The notes beneath the pieces are model-generated. The model was given only the letters and a program-made list of their open reading frames with translations, made no database searches and had not been told where the DNA came from. A DNA stretch of 64,000 nt from Muricauda sp. SCSIO 65647 (lineage in GTDB: Bacteria; Bacteroidota; Bacteroidia; Flavobacteriales; Flavobacteriaceae): positions 1,342,501-1,406,500 of the forward strand of contig NZ_CP091037.1 of the NCBI RefSeq assembly GCF_021534965.1, in the 5' to 3' direction. This document shows positions 31,809 through 41,396 of this stretch, one piece after another. Position 1 is the stretch's first letter. Each line of letters opens with the position of its first letter. Made by a program: the position numbers and the translations under genes.

Positions 31809-33170
31809 ATGAAAAGCCAGAGATACATCCGAAAACACCTAATGTTCTTATGCTGGTTTTTGTGTGGATTGACCGCCCTATCGCAAGATCCGGGCAAACA
31901 AGAAAAAGACCTTGCAGAGTCAAAAATGCAATGGTTCAAAGATGCCAAGCTGGGTGTTTTTATCCATTGGGGCCTATATGCGGTCAATGGCATCGATGAG
32001 TCTTGGTCGTTCTACAATGGTTACATCTCGCACGACGACTACCTAAAGCAGACAAGAGGTTTCTCTGCAAAAAATTATGACCCGTCGGCATGGGCCGATC
32101 TTATCAAAAAGAGCGGTGCCAAATACTCGGTCATCACCGCCAAGCACCATGATGGTTTTGCGCTGTGGAATACCCAATTCGGTGATTTGAACGCCGTTAA
32201 AAGCGCTGCCGCCAAGCGTGACGTGATCACTCCTTTTGTCAAGGCCTTGCGAAGAAACAATCTAAAAGTGGGCATTTACTTTTCGCTTCCCGATTGGTCG
32301 TATACTGATTATACCCATTTTACCAGAGATTCCATCCGATATAAAATTGAAGACCGGCCCCAACGATGGAACACTTTTCTCAACTATTATCAAGGACAAT
32401 TAAAGGAACTTTCCGAAAATTACAATCCCGATCTATGGTGGTTCGATGGTGATTGGGAGCACACTTCAGAAGAATGGCAGGCACCAAAGGTTCGCCAGTT
32501 GTTATTGGACAACAATCCAAAGACCATTCTCAATTCAAGGCTTCAAGGATACGGCGACTATTCGACTCCCGAACAGGGCATGCCCATCACCCGGCCAAAG
32601 GATAAGTATTGGGAATTGTGCATGACGATGAACAATTCATGGGGGTATCAAAAAAACGATCACGATTACAAGACCACAGATCAAATTATCGGAATTTTCG
32701 CGGATGTCATTTCGAACGGAGGAAACTTATTGCTTGACATTGGCCCGAAAGCCGACGGCTCAATACCTGAAGAGCAAGTCAACATATTGGAAGAGCTGGG
32801 CAAATGGACCAGCAAACACAAAGAAGCAATTTATGGTACTGTTGCGGGCATCCCCAAAGAGCATTTTTATGGTCCTACCACACTGTCAAAAAACCGAAAA
32901 ATACTGTATCTTTTTGTCAAGGGCGATCCTAAGGGAGAAATCGTGGTTCGAGGATTGAAGAACAAAATCAATCGTATCTGGGTAGTCGGCGAAGGCACCA
33001 AATTATCACATGAAGTGGTGGGCAAGGTCTATTGGAGCCATTACCCTGGCATTACCTATATTCAGGTACCCGAACATGTATTGGACAAGCAGATGACGGT
33101 GCTTGCCCTATTGTTGAACGATGAGGTAGATCTTTATCGTGAAGATGGAGCCGTAATAGAGAGCAATTAA
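31809..33170 (+). CDS. Alpha-L-fucosidase GH29 (third copy)
   Basis: This 453-residue secreted GH29 enzyme has a signal peptide (about residues 1-27), the barrel motifs GVFIHWGLYAV and AKHHDGFALWN, and the nucleophile D213 in LWWFDGDWEH. The C-terminal beta-sandwich is short. It resembles the first copy in length but differs in the loops after the HWG motif (NGIDESWSFYNG). It starts 22 bases after the lactonase gene and is followed at once by the sulfatase. Confidence 0.92.
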   Translation: MKSQRYIRKHLMFLCWFLCGLTALSQDPGKQEKDLAESKMQWFKDAKLGVFIHWGLYAVNGIDESWSFYNGYISHDDYLKQTRGFSAKNYDPSAWADLIKKSGAKYSVITAKHHDGFALWNTQFGDLNAVKSAAAKRDVITPFVKALRRNNLKVGIYFSLPDWSYTDYTHFTRDSIRYKIEDRPQRWNTFLNYYQGQLKELSENYNPDLWWFDGDWEHTSEEWQAPKVRQLLLDNNPKTILNSRLQGYGDYSTPEQGMPITRPKDKYWELCMTMNNSWGYQKNDHDYKTTDQIIGIFADVISNGGNLLLDIGPKADGSIPEEQVNILEELGKWTSKHKEAIYGTVAGIPKEHFYGPTTLSKNRKILYLFVKGDPKGEIVVRGLKNKINRIWVVGEGTKLSHEVVGKVYWSHYPGITYIQVPEHVLDKQMTVLALLLNDEVDLYREDGAVIESN

Positions 33171-33171
33171 C

Positions 33172-34719
33172 ATGCGATCCTTAGCTCAAAAATATTGGAT
33201 TTTAAGTAGCTGCATCTTGTTTCTAAGCTGTCAAACGCAAGAGAAAAAGACAATAGATCGCCCCAATATTGTGCTTTTTCTGGTCGATGACATGGGATGG
33301 CAAGATACCTCGGTGCCTTTCTGGAACCAAAAGACCCCTTTCAATGACCGTTACCATACCCCAAATATGGAGCGCCTTGCCGCAGAAGGCATGAAATTTA
33401 CCCAAGCCTATGCCACGCCGGTATGTTCACCCACCCGTATCAGTCTGATGACCGGCATGAACGCCGCACACCACCGAGTCACCAATTGGACACTACGTAA
33501 AGATGCGCTCCAGCCAATGGAAAAAAATCATCTGACACTACGCTTTCCAGAATGGAATGTCAATGGTATGAGCCCTGTGGCCGGCGACCCTAAGGCCGTT
33601 CACGCTACACCGCTTCCAAAACTCTTGCAAACCGCAGGCTATTTTACCATTCATACCGGAAAGGCCCATTTCGGTGCAATCGGCACACCGGGCGAAAACC
33701 CCTTGAACCTAGGTTTTAATGTGAACATTGCCGGCCATGCGGCCGGTGCGCCAGAGAGCTATCTCGGTATGGAAAATTTTGGTAACGGTAAAAAAGGTAA
33801 AGCGGTGTGGGCCGTACCCAGACTTGAAAAATACCATGGCAACGATATATATCTCACAGAGGCCCTGACCCGTGAAGCCTTGACCCATTTAGATTCCGTG
33901 GCCGGGCGAAAACCCTTTTTTCTCTATATGTCGCACTATGCCGTACATACCCCCATTATGGGCGACAAAAGATTTTTGCAAAAATACCTGAATAAGAATC
34001 TAGATTCGACCGAAGCAAAATATGCTTCCATGATAGAGGGTATGGACAAAAGCTTAGGTGATATCATGGATTATCTAGAGGAAAAAAAGTTGGCCGACAA
34101 CACCGTCATCCTCTTCATGTCTGACAATGGTGGCCTGAGCGCCGTTGCACGCGGTGGCGAACCCCATACCCACAATAAACCTTTGGCCAGTGGCAAGGGA
34201 TCTATTTATGAGGGTGGCATCAGAGAGCCCATGTTGGTCAAATGGCCGGGCGTAACAAAACCCTCATCGATCACCGACCACCAAATCATTATCGAAGACT
34301 TTTTTCCTACCCTTGTAGAAATGGCCAATATCACCAATGCCCGCACAGTGCAAAAGATCGATGGCCAGAGCTTTGTGTCCGTTTTAAAAGGACATCCTTC
34401 AAAAGATCAGCGCCCCCTATTTTGGCACTACCCAAATGAATGGGGACCAAATGGGCCGGGCATCGGTGCCCATAGCGCGGTGCGGTTGAGTGATTTTAAG
34501 CTTATCTATTTTCATGAAGATCAGAAAATAGAACTATACAATATCACAAATGATATCGGTGAGACAGAAAACTTGGCCGACCAAAGACCTGAAAAAGCAA
34601 ATGAGCTCGCCATCATATTGAGCAATCATCTAAAAGCGGTTAACGCTCAAATGCCAAGCCACAAAAAAACGGGAAAAAAAGTACCCTGGCCCAATGAAAT
34701 TATAAACGATGACATCTAA
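33172..34719 (+). CDS. Sulfatase, S1 family, lipoprotein
   Basis: This 515-residue protein has a lipoprotein signal (C20 in LFLSCQTQ) and the alkaline-phosphatase-like sulfatase fold. The formylglycine motif is C85-S-P-T-R with SLMTG after it, and the metal site includes DDMGWQD at the start and SDNGG near residue 320. C85 needs conversion to formylglycine by a sulfatase maturase, which is not in the window. It should desulfate a sulfated fucose or fucan. It begins one base after the third fucosidase and overlaps the next gene by 11 bases. Confidence 0.92.
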   Translation: MRSLAQKYWILSSCILFLSCQTQEKKTIDRPNIVLFLVDDMGWQDTSVPFWNQKTPFNDRYHTPNMERLAAEGMKFTQAYATPVCSPTRISLMTGMNAAHHRVTNWTLRKDALQPMEKNHLTLRFPEWNVNGMSPVAGDPKAVHATPLPKLLQTAGYFTIHTGKAHFGAIGTPGENPLNLGFNVNIAGHAAGAPESYLGMENFGNGKKGKAVWAVPRLEKYHGNDIYLTEALTREALTHLDSVAGRKPFFLYMSHYAVHTPIMGDKRFLQKYLNKNLDSTEAKYASMIEGMDKSLGDIMDYLEEKKLADNTVILFMSDNGGLSAVARGGEPHTHNKPLASGKGSIYEGGIREPMLVKWPGVTKPSSITDHQIIIEDFFPTLVEMANITNARTVQKIDGQSFVSVLKGHPSKDQRPLFWHYPNEWGPNGPGIGAHSAVRLSDFKLIYFHEDQKIELYNITNDIGETENLADQRPEKANELAIILSNHLKAVNAQMPSHKKTGKKVPWPNEIINDDI

Positions 34720-36865
34720 ACCCCTTTTCATTTTTCTGTTCTTCAGCAGTTTCGCCATCAGTTTTTCATTTTCGCAAAACGATCAAAAAGACTGGTTGAT
34801 CGATCCAAGCGGCTATACCGCCGAAATTAAAAAAGAAGACGGCAATCTAATTCTGACCAACGGATTGGTTCTTCGAAAAATACAGCTTCACCCAAACGCT
34901 GCTACTGTCGAATACAAAAATCTAGTTTCAGAAGAAACCATGCTACGCAGTATCAAGCCAGAGGCCGAAGTAACCATCAACGATAGCACCTATGCCGTTG
35001 GAGGGCTCCATGGCCTAAAAGAACATGGGTATCTAAAAAATGAATGGTTGGCAAAACTCAAGGCCAGACCAAATGATTTTCAATACATATCACATGAAAT
35101 CAAAACCATATCACCAAACTTAAAATGGAACAATAGCAAACGTTATCATACGGCCGAAGAAGAACATGCTAAAGGCAAAGAGCTCGTATTGACTTTTGAA
35201 CATTCAGATCCAGCGCTCAACGGGGTCACCGTCAATGTGCATTATGAAATCTTTGATGGGCTGCCCTTGATCACCAAATGGATTACCGTAATGAACAACG
35301 GCCCGAATACGATAACCCTGAACCGCTTTAAAAGCGAGCTATTGGCCTTCCCCGAAACTGAAAATCCGGTCGAAACCCCCCATCATTGGAGACGGCCCAA
35401 CATGCATGTTGAGAGCAACTATGCCTTTGGTGGGTTCACAGCAGGTGAATCATCGGTCACTACCTTTTGGGAGTCCGACCCAGAATACACCTCACAGGTA
35501 AATTGGAAAATGGAAACGCCCTGTCTGCTGGTAAGCAAATTGCCCGTTGGCCCTGAAATTGATGTGACACCAGATGGGGTGTTCGAATCGTTCAAAACCT
35601 ATGAACTGCTTTTGGGCAACACGGCAGATAGGGAACGTAATTCGCTAGCGCAACGCAAGATGTACCGAACATTGGCTCCATGGATCACTGAAAACCCCAT
35701 TTTCATGCACCTGACCACCACAGATGACGAAAAGGTGCTATCGGCCATCGACCAGTGTGTTGAAACAGGTTATGAGATGGTCATTTTAAGCTTCGGCAGT
35801 GGCTTGAACATGGAAGACACCACGGCCGTAAACATTCAAAAATTCAAACGCCTCGCTGACTACGCCCATACAAAAGGGATCGAACTCGGTGGGTATTCAC
35901 TTTTTTCGAGCAGAAGCATTGATGAGACCATAGATGTGATCAATATAGAAACAGGCAAGCCAGGCGGCACCAAATTTGGAAATGCCCCTTGTTTGGCCAG
36001 CGAATGGGGAAAGAGTTATTTAGAAAAGTTGAAGTACTTTCTAAAAGAGACCGGTTTTGACCTATTGGAACATGATGGGCCATACCCCGGCGATCACTGT
36101 GCCTCGACTTCGCACAAATACCATAAGGGATATGAAGACTCTCAATGGGTGCAATGGAACATGACCAAAGATTTTTATAACTGGCTTCGCCAAGAGGGCA
36201 TTTACCTCAATGCCCCCGATTTCTATTTTCTAGAGGGGTCGAACAAATGTGGCATTGGCTATCGAGAAGTAAATTGGTCATTGCCCCGTGACCAACAGAT
36301 CGTTCTCGGCCGACAGAATATTTATGACGGTACTTGGGAAAAAGCCCCATCGATGGCCTGGACATTCGTACCACTGACAGAGTATCACGGGGGAGGCGCC
36401 GCCGCCACCCTAGAACCCCTTGAAGAACATCTTGATGCATATGAGGCCCATATGGCACAAAACTACGGCTCGGGCGTGCAGGCATGCTATCGCGGGCCGA
36501 GACTCTACGATACTGAAAAGACCAAAAAACTGGTAATCGACCAGATTAATCATTACAAGAAATACCGAGAAATTTTAAATGCTGACATCATACATCTCAG
36601 AAGGCCTGACGGAAGGTCATGGGACGGATTCATGCATGTGAGCCCCCATCTTGAAGAAAAAGGATTTCTCATGCTTTTCAATCCGACGGATGAACCCATA
36701 AAAGAAACCATAGAAATCCCCATGTACTATACAGGTCTTACGAATACGGTGAACATTTCGCAAGAAGGCAGTACTGAAAAGACCTATTCCATCAATCGTA
36801 ATTTTTACACAACCTTAGAAATCGAAATAACCCCAAACCATTATACCTGGTATTTGTTGAAATGA
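34709..36865 (+). CDS. Secreted putative glycoside hydrolase of clan GH-D type
   Basis: This 718-residue secreted protein (signal peptide ending near FSFSQ) has an N-terminal beta-sandwich (to about residue 320), a central TIM-barrel-like part with GYEMVILSFGSGLN and FDLLEHDGPYPGDHC (the Asp could be a nucleophile), and a C-terminal beta domain. The order resembles GH36/GH27-type alpha-galactosidases, but the motifs are not standard and I cannot place it in a numbered family. Its place between the sulfatase and a fucosidase argues for action on the same glycan. It overlaps its neighbours by 11 and 4 bases. Confidence 0.7.
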   Translation: MTSKPLFIFLFFSSFAISFSFSQNDQKDWLIDPSGYTAEIKKEDGNLILTNGLVLRKIQLHPNAATVEYKNLVSEETMLRSIKPEAEVTINDSTYAVGGLHGLKEHGYLKNEWLAKLKARPNDFQYISHEIKTISPNLKWNNSKRYHTAEEEHAKGKELVLTFEHSDPALNGVTVNVHYEIFDGLPLITKWITVMNNGPNTITLNRFKSELLAFPETENPVETPHHWRRPNMHVESNYAFGGFTAGESSVTTFWESDPEYTSQVNWKMETPCLLVSKLPVGPEIDVTPDGVFESFKTYELLLGNTADRERNSLAQRKMYRTLAPWITENPIFMHLTTTDDEKVLSAIDQCVETGYEMVILSFGSGLNMEDTTAVNIQKFKRLADYAHTKGIELGGYSLFSSRSIDETIDVINIETGKPGGTKFGNAPCLASEWGKSYLEKLKYFLKETGFDLLEHDGPYPGDHCASTSHKYHKGYEDSQWVQWNMTKDFYNWLRQEGIYLNAPDFYFLEGSNKCGIGYREVNWSLPRDQQIVLGRQNIYDGTWEKAPSMAWTFVPLTEYHGGGAAATLEPLEEHLDAYEAHMAQNYGSGVQACYRGPRLYDTEKTKKLVIDQINHYKKYREILNADIIHLRRPDGRSWDGFMHVSPHLEEKGFLMLFNPTDEPIKETIEIPMYYTGLTNTVNISQEGSTEKTYSINRNFYTTLEIEITPNHYTWYLLK

Positions 36866-38946
36866 AAAGAAAGAATATTTGGTACGGCGCCATAGCGATA
36901 CTGTTGGCTTTTTCGTCTTGTGGCAAAGTAGCGCCCCCAGAGCCCGTTGGCCCGCTGCCCTCTGAGCGACAGCTTGCATGGCATGAACTGCAGTATTACG
37001 CCTTTGTGCACTTCAATATGAACACCTTTACCGATACGGAATGGGGCACAGGTGCTGAATCACCAAGCCAGTTCAATCCTACCCAATTAGATACCCGTCA
37101 ATGGGCAAAAGTAGCAAAGGAAGCCGGCATGAAAGGTATCATTCTCACGGCCAAGCACCATGATGGGTTCTGTCTGTGGCCCACCGAGACCACCGAACAT
37201 TCTGTAAAAAATTCCCCTTGGAAAAACGGCAAGGGTGATGTAGTACAAGAATTGAGGGAAGCGTGTGATGAACACGGATTGAAATTGGGGCTCTATCTCT
37301 CACCATGGGACCGTAACAACGAACACTACGGAAACCCCGAATACGTGAAAATCTTTCATGAACAGCTTCGAGAACTATTGACCGACTACGGTGAACTGTT
37401 CGAAGTATGGTTCGATGGAGCCAATGGCGGGTCAGGTTTTTATGGGGGTGCCAACGAGACCCGTAAAATCGATAACAAAACCTATTACGAATGGGAAAAG
37501 ACCACCGCCATGGTTCGCGAACTACAGCCCAATGCGGTAATATTCAGCGATGGTGGCCCCGATATTCGCTGGGTCGGCAATGAAGAAGGCTGGGCCAATG
37601 AGACAAACTGGAGCATCATGAGAAGAGATGAGATCCATCCCGGTTGGCCTCGGTACGTAGAATTGCGTTCAGGGCATGAAAATGGCACCCATTGGTTGCC
37701 CGCAGAGGTAAATACCTCAATACGGCCCGGTTGGTATTACCATCCCCGAGAAGACCACCAGGTAAAATCATTGCCAAGACTGGTACGCACCTACTACGAA
37801 TCAATAGGAAGAAACGGAAATTTCTTGTTGAACCTGCCCGTTGATGCCCGAGGACTTGTTCATGAAAAGGATGTCGAACAATTGGTGGCCCTTAAAAAAC
37901 AGATCGATCGCGATTTTGCCCACGAGCTGGCACAAAGCCAACAAATCCAGGCCTCAGATGTACGGGGCAACAGTAAAAGCTATAATGCCGAAAAGGCCAT
38001 CGATGGCAACAAAGACACCTATTGGGCCACTGATGATGATATAACCTCGGCATCCATTACCCTCAAATTCAATGAACCTACCGAAGTAAACCGCATCTTG
38101 CTGCAAGAGTACATTCCCCTGGGGCAACGGGTAAAAAGATTTGCGGTTGCCGCCGAAGTGGATGGCGATTGGAAGACGCTACACGAACAAACGACCATAG
38201 GGTATAAGCGCATTCTGCGATTTAACACCACGAAGACTTCCAAGATAAAGGTCGACATCATCGAATCAAAAGGCCCGATCACGCTATCGAACCTTGAGTT
38301 GTACCATGCCCCCAACTTATTGGTCGAACCCACGATCTCAAGAAACCGAGAGGGAATGGTATCGCTCTCAGTGCCCGATGAAAAAGTCGATATCCACTAT
38401 ACCTTGGATGGAAACCCCCCTACCCCGTCCTCAAAAAAATACCAACAGCCTTTCATGGCCCCAATGCCCGTTACGATAAAGGCGCTGGCCGTCAATCCTG
38501 TCAATGGCAAGCAAACCTCCATTGCAAGTGGTTATTTTGACATTCCCAAAAAAGATTGGAACGTGGTATCAGCGACCAAAGAAAACGATACTATTGTGGA
38601 ACATCTTATGGATGAAGACCCCAACACATTTTGGGCTACCAAAAAAAGGGAAGTCACCATAGACCTAGGCCAAGCACATGAATTGAAGGGTTTTACCTAT
38701 TGGCCCAACCAAGAACGTTATCCGTTCGGCATCATTACCCACTATGAGTTTTTGGTGAGCATTGACAACAAAGACTGGAAATCGGTCGCTACCGGCGAGT
38801 TCGGTAACATCGCCAATAATAGAATCGAACAAAAGATTACTTTTAATAGAACCAAGGGCCGATACATCAAACTACGTGCCTTGAGAACAAATGGTACCGA
38901 TCCACGTGTATCATTCGCTGAAATTGGAGTGTTGACCGCAAATTGA
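36862..38946 (+). CDS. Alpha-L-fucosidase GH29 with two F5/8-type C domains (fourth copy)
   Basis: This 694-residue lipoprotein (C20, FSSCGK) has a GH29 barrel (about 30-345; AKHHDGFCLWP, nucleophile D185 in EVWFDGANGG). A discoidin-type F5/8C domain follows (about 355-480), then a chitobiase-like beta domain (about 480-565; DIHYTLDGNPPTPSS) and a second F5/8C domain (about 565-690). The extra domains would hold the enzyme on a glycan, and the lipid anchor keeps it at the cell surface or periplasmic face. It is the largest of the four fucosidases. Confidence 0.92.
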   Translation: MKRKNIWYGAIAILLAFSSCGKVAPPEPVGPLPSERQLAWHELQYYAFVHFNMNTFTDTEWGTGAESPSQFNPTQLDTRQWAKVAKEAGMKGIILTAKHHDGFCLWPTETTEHSVKNSPWKNGKGDVVQELREACDEHGLKLGLYLSPWDRNNEHYGNPEYVKIFHEQLRELLTDYGELFEVWFDGANGGSGFYGGANETRKIDNKTYYEWEKTTAMVRELQPNAVIFSDGGPDIRWVGNEEGWANETNWSIMRRDEIHPGWPRYVELRSGHENGTHWLPAEVNTSIRPGWYYHPREDHQVKSLPRLVRTYYESIGRNGNFLLNLPVDARGLVHEKDVEQLVALKKQIDRDFAHELAQSQQIQASDVRGNSKSYNAEKAIDGNKDTYWATDDDITSASITLKFNEPTEVNRILLQEYIPLGQRVKRFAVAAEVDGDWKTLHEQTTIGYKRILRFNTTKTSKIKVDIIESKGPITLSNLELYHAPNLLVEPTISRNREGMVSLSVPDEKVDIHYTLDGNPPTPSSKKYQQPFMAPMPVTIKALAVNPVNGKQTSIASGYFDIPKKDWNVVSATKENDTIVEHLMDEDPNTFWATKKREVTIDLGQAHELKGFTYWPNQERYPFGIITHYEFLVSIDNKDWKSVATGEFGNIANNRIEQKITFNRTKGRYIKLRALRTNGTDPRVSFAEIGVLTAN

Positions 38947-38950
38947 ATAT

Positions 38951-39745
38951 ATGGATCTAGGACTTAAAGACAAGGTAATTCTGGTTACCGGCGGGGATAA
39001 AGGGATCGGCAATGGCATTTGCCATGTGCTGGCTGACGAAGATGCCATTCCTGTTGTCATCGGTCGCAAAGAAAAGGATGTGTTGAACGCTGTCGAGGCA
39101 ATCAAAACAAAAGGGGGCAAAGCCTTCTTCGCCCTTGCCGAACTGACCGACCCTGACCAATGTAGGGCCGCCATTGAAAAAACGATTCAAGAATATGGCA
39201 AAATCGACGGATTGGTCAACAACGCAGGGGTCAATGACGGTGTGGGCCTTGAGCAAGGAAACTATCAAGCATTTAAACGCTCGGTTGAGCGCAATGTCGG
39301 GCATTATTATGTGATGGCGCACCATGCCCTGCCCGAACTGAAAAAAAGTAAGGGCAGTATCGTAAACATAGGTTCAAAGACCGCTGTAACGGGGCAAGGG
39401 GGCACTTCGGGCTATGCCGCGGCCAATGGTGCCAGAAACGCACTCACCCGTGAATGGGCCGTTGAACTGCTTCCCTATTCGATACGGGTCAATGCGGTCA
39501 TCGTTGCCGAATGTTATACCCCCTTGTACGAACGATGGGTCAAGACTTTTGACCATCCACAGGAAAAACTAAATGAAATCGAAAATAAAATTCCATTGGA
39601 AAACCGAATGACCACAACCGAAGAAATCGCGAACACCGTAGCTTTTTTACTATCGCCAAAATCGAGCCATACCACGGGACAGCTCATTTATGTTGATGGG
39701 GGCTATACCCATCTCGACAGGGCACTGCAACCATCAAAAAGTTGA
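38951..39745 (+). CDS. SDR, probable L-fucose dehydrogenase with Asn in place of catalytic Lys
   Basis: This 264-residue SDR has TGGDKGIG (from residue 13), NNAG at 90-93, catalytic S142 and Y155. However, YxxxK reads YAAAN, with N159 where Lys is expected. The rest of the protein is intact, and TREWAVEL right after is usual in sugar dehydrogenases. It should oxidise L-fucose (or L-galactose) at C1 to the lactone. A neighbouring residue may replace the Lys, or the gene may have another job. It lies four bases after the fourth fucosidase and just before the fucP gene. Confidence 0.8.
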   Translation: MDLGLKDKVILVTGGDKGIGNGICHVLADEDAIPVVIGRKEKDVLNAVEAIKTKGGKAFFALAELTDPDQCRAAIEKTIQEYGKIDGLVNNAGVNDGVGLEQGNYQAFKRSVERNVGHYYVMAHHALPELKKSKGSIVNIGSKTAVTGQGGTSGYAAANGARNALTREWAVELLPYSIRVNAVIVAECYTPLYERWVKTFDHPQEKLNEIENKIPLENRMTTTEEIANTVAFLLSPKSSHTTGQLIYVDGGYTHLDRALQPSKS

Positions 39746-39749
39746 TACT

Positions 39750-41048
39750 ATGACCAGACCAAAAGTTGTATCAAAAGAAGTCCTGTTCCCGTTTATTCTA
39801 ATCACTACCCTTTTTGCACTTTGGGGCTTTGCCAATGCGGTCACAGACCCTATGGTACAGGCCTTCAAAAAGGTTTTGGAACTTTCAAATTCACAGGCTG
39901 CCTGGGTACAGATGGCATTTTATGGCGGCTATTTTTGTATGGCCCTGCCCGCTGCCTTGTTCGTAAGAAAATATTCGTACAAGGTCGGGGTCTTGATCGG
40001 GTTGGCACTATATGCGGCCGGTGCCTTGTTGTTCTACCCAGCTGCCATTACCGAACAATTCTGGTTTTTCTGTCTAGGACTCTATATTCTAACGTTCGGA
40101 CTGGCCTTTTTAGAGACCACCGCAAATCCGTATATCTTGGCGATGGGCGCTAAGGAAACGGCCACGCAACGCCTGAACCTTGCCCAAGTCTTTAATCCCA
40201 TCGGGCTGCTGCTCGGCTTGCTCGTGGCACAACAATTCGTGCTCAAAAAACTACAGTCTGACGACATCACTGATTATTTTGCCCTGGATATGGCAAAAAA
40301 AGCCATGATACGCACTTCTGACCTTATGGTCATACGTGACCCATATGTGGTATTGGGATTGGTGATATTGGCCGTTTTTGTTTTGATCTTGGTCAACAAA
40401 ATGCCCCAAGCCAAGGGTGACGGTAAAATTCCGCCTTTTGGTGAAACCGTCAAAGCGCTCAGACAAAAACCCAAATATGTGTTCGGGGTAGTGGCCCAGA
40501 TATTCTATGTGGGAGCACAGATCATGTGCTGGACCTATATATACCAATATGCAGAAGCCATTGATATGCCCAGTGACATAGCGGCCAATTATCAATTTGC
40601 AGCCTTTGTACTGTTTTTGGCAGGAAGGGCCATCGGCACCTATTTATTGCGATTTATCGACCCGGGGAAACTGTTGATGTGGTTTGCCCTGTTGGCCGGT
40701 GTTTGTGTTTTGGGAACCATTTTTGGCAATGGACATCCCGGGCTTTACAGTTTGGTGGGCATATCGTTCTTCATGTCACTGATGTTTCCGACCATATACG
40801 GCATCTCCCTGAACGGTTTGAACGAAGACGAGGCCAAACTCGGCGCGGCAGGCCTTGTGATGGCCATAGTGGGTGGAGCATTGATGCCCAAATTACAGGG
40901 TATGATAATTGACTTGGGCGGCAATGGTGTAGATGATGTACTGTTGGTGGGGGTTCCCGAAGTTAATTTTTCATTTGTCTTGCCATTGTGCTGTTTTGTC
41001 TATATCGCTTGGTTCGGATTTAGTGTCTTCAAAAAATTTCGGTATTGA
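39750..41048 (+). CDS. fucP: L-fucose:H+ symporter (MFS, FucP family)
   Basis: This 432-residue membrane protein has about twelve helices and opens with the FucP-type stretch FILITTLFALWGFANAVTDP. It also carries AFLETTANPY and NLAQVFNPIG, both strongly conserved in FucP, which imports L-fucose with protons. ATG 39750 is chosen; a frame from 39690 would overlap the SDR gene. Finding the inner-membrane fucose importer in the operon supports intracellular breakdown by the linked enzymes. Confidence 0.94.
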   Translation: MTRPKVVSKEVLFPFILITTLFALWGFANAVTDPMVQAFKKVLELSNSQAAWVQMAFYGGYFCMALPAALFVRKYSYKVGVLIGLALYAAGALLFYPAAITEQFWFFCLGLYILTFGLAFLETTANPYILAMGAKETATQRLNLAQVFNPIGLLLGLLVAQQFVLKKLQSDDITDYFALDMAKKAMIRTSDLMVIRDPYVVLGLVILAVFVLILVNKMPQAKGDGKIPPFGETVKALRQKPKYVFGVVAQIFYVGAQIMCWTYIYQYAEAIDMPSDIAANYQFAAFVLFLAGRAIGTYLLRFIDPGKLLMWFALLAGVCVLGTIFGNGHPGLYSLVGISFFMSLMFPTIYGISLNGLNEDEAKLGAAGLVMAIVGGALMPKLQGMIIDLGGNGVDDVLLVGVPEVNFSFVLPLCCFVYIAWFGFSVFKKFRY

Positions 41049-41053
41049 ACAAG

Positions 41054-41392
41054 ATGAAAAACATGAAAAGGTATTGCTGGGCATTGGATCTGGTCAACGA
41101 CGAAGAAAAAATTGAGGAATATGAGGCCCATCACAAAAGTGTGTGGCCCGAAATCATTAAAAGCATCAGGGACACCGGAATCGTAGGAATGGAAATTCAT
41201 CGAATCGAAAACCGCCTGTTCATGATCATGGAGGTCGATGACACCTTTTCTTTTGAACGAAAGCGATCGATAGATTCTAAAAATCCTAAAGTTCGAGAGT
41301 GGGAAACCTTGATGTGGCAGTACCAACAAGCCCTGCCCACCGCCAAACCCGGTGAAAAATGGCTGTTGATGAAAAAGATTTTCGAGCTTTAA
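41054..41392 (+). CDS. Sugar mutarotase, RhaM family (PF05336)
   Basis: This 112-residue protein matches L-rhamnose mutarotases: RYCWALDLVN at the start, EYEAHHKSVWPE with the catalytic-type His, and a late WQYQQALPTAKPGEKW. These interconvert alpha and beta anomers of a deoxy-sugar. In this operon the substrate should be L-fucose, supplying the anomer the dehydrogenase prefers. It starts six bases after fucP. Confidence 0.9.
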   Translation: MKNMKRYCWALDLVNDEEKIEEYEAHHKSVWPEIIKSIRDTGIVGMEIHRIENRLFMIMEVDDTFSFERKRSIDSKNPKVREWETLMWQYQQALPTAKPGEKWLLMKKIFEL

Positions 41393-41396
41393 AACC

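Noticed and set aside
36207-36485. Antisense open frame within the GH-D-like gene
   Set aside because: Shadow of the coding strand with Arg- and Pro-rich composition; no support.
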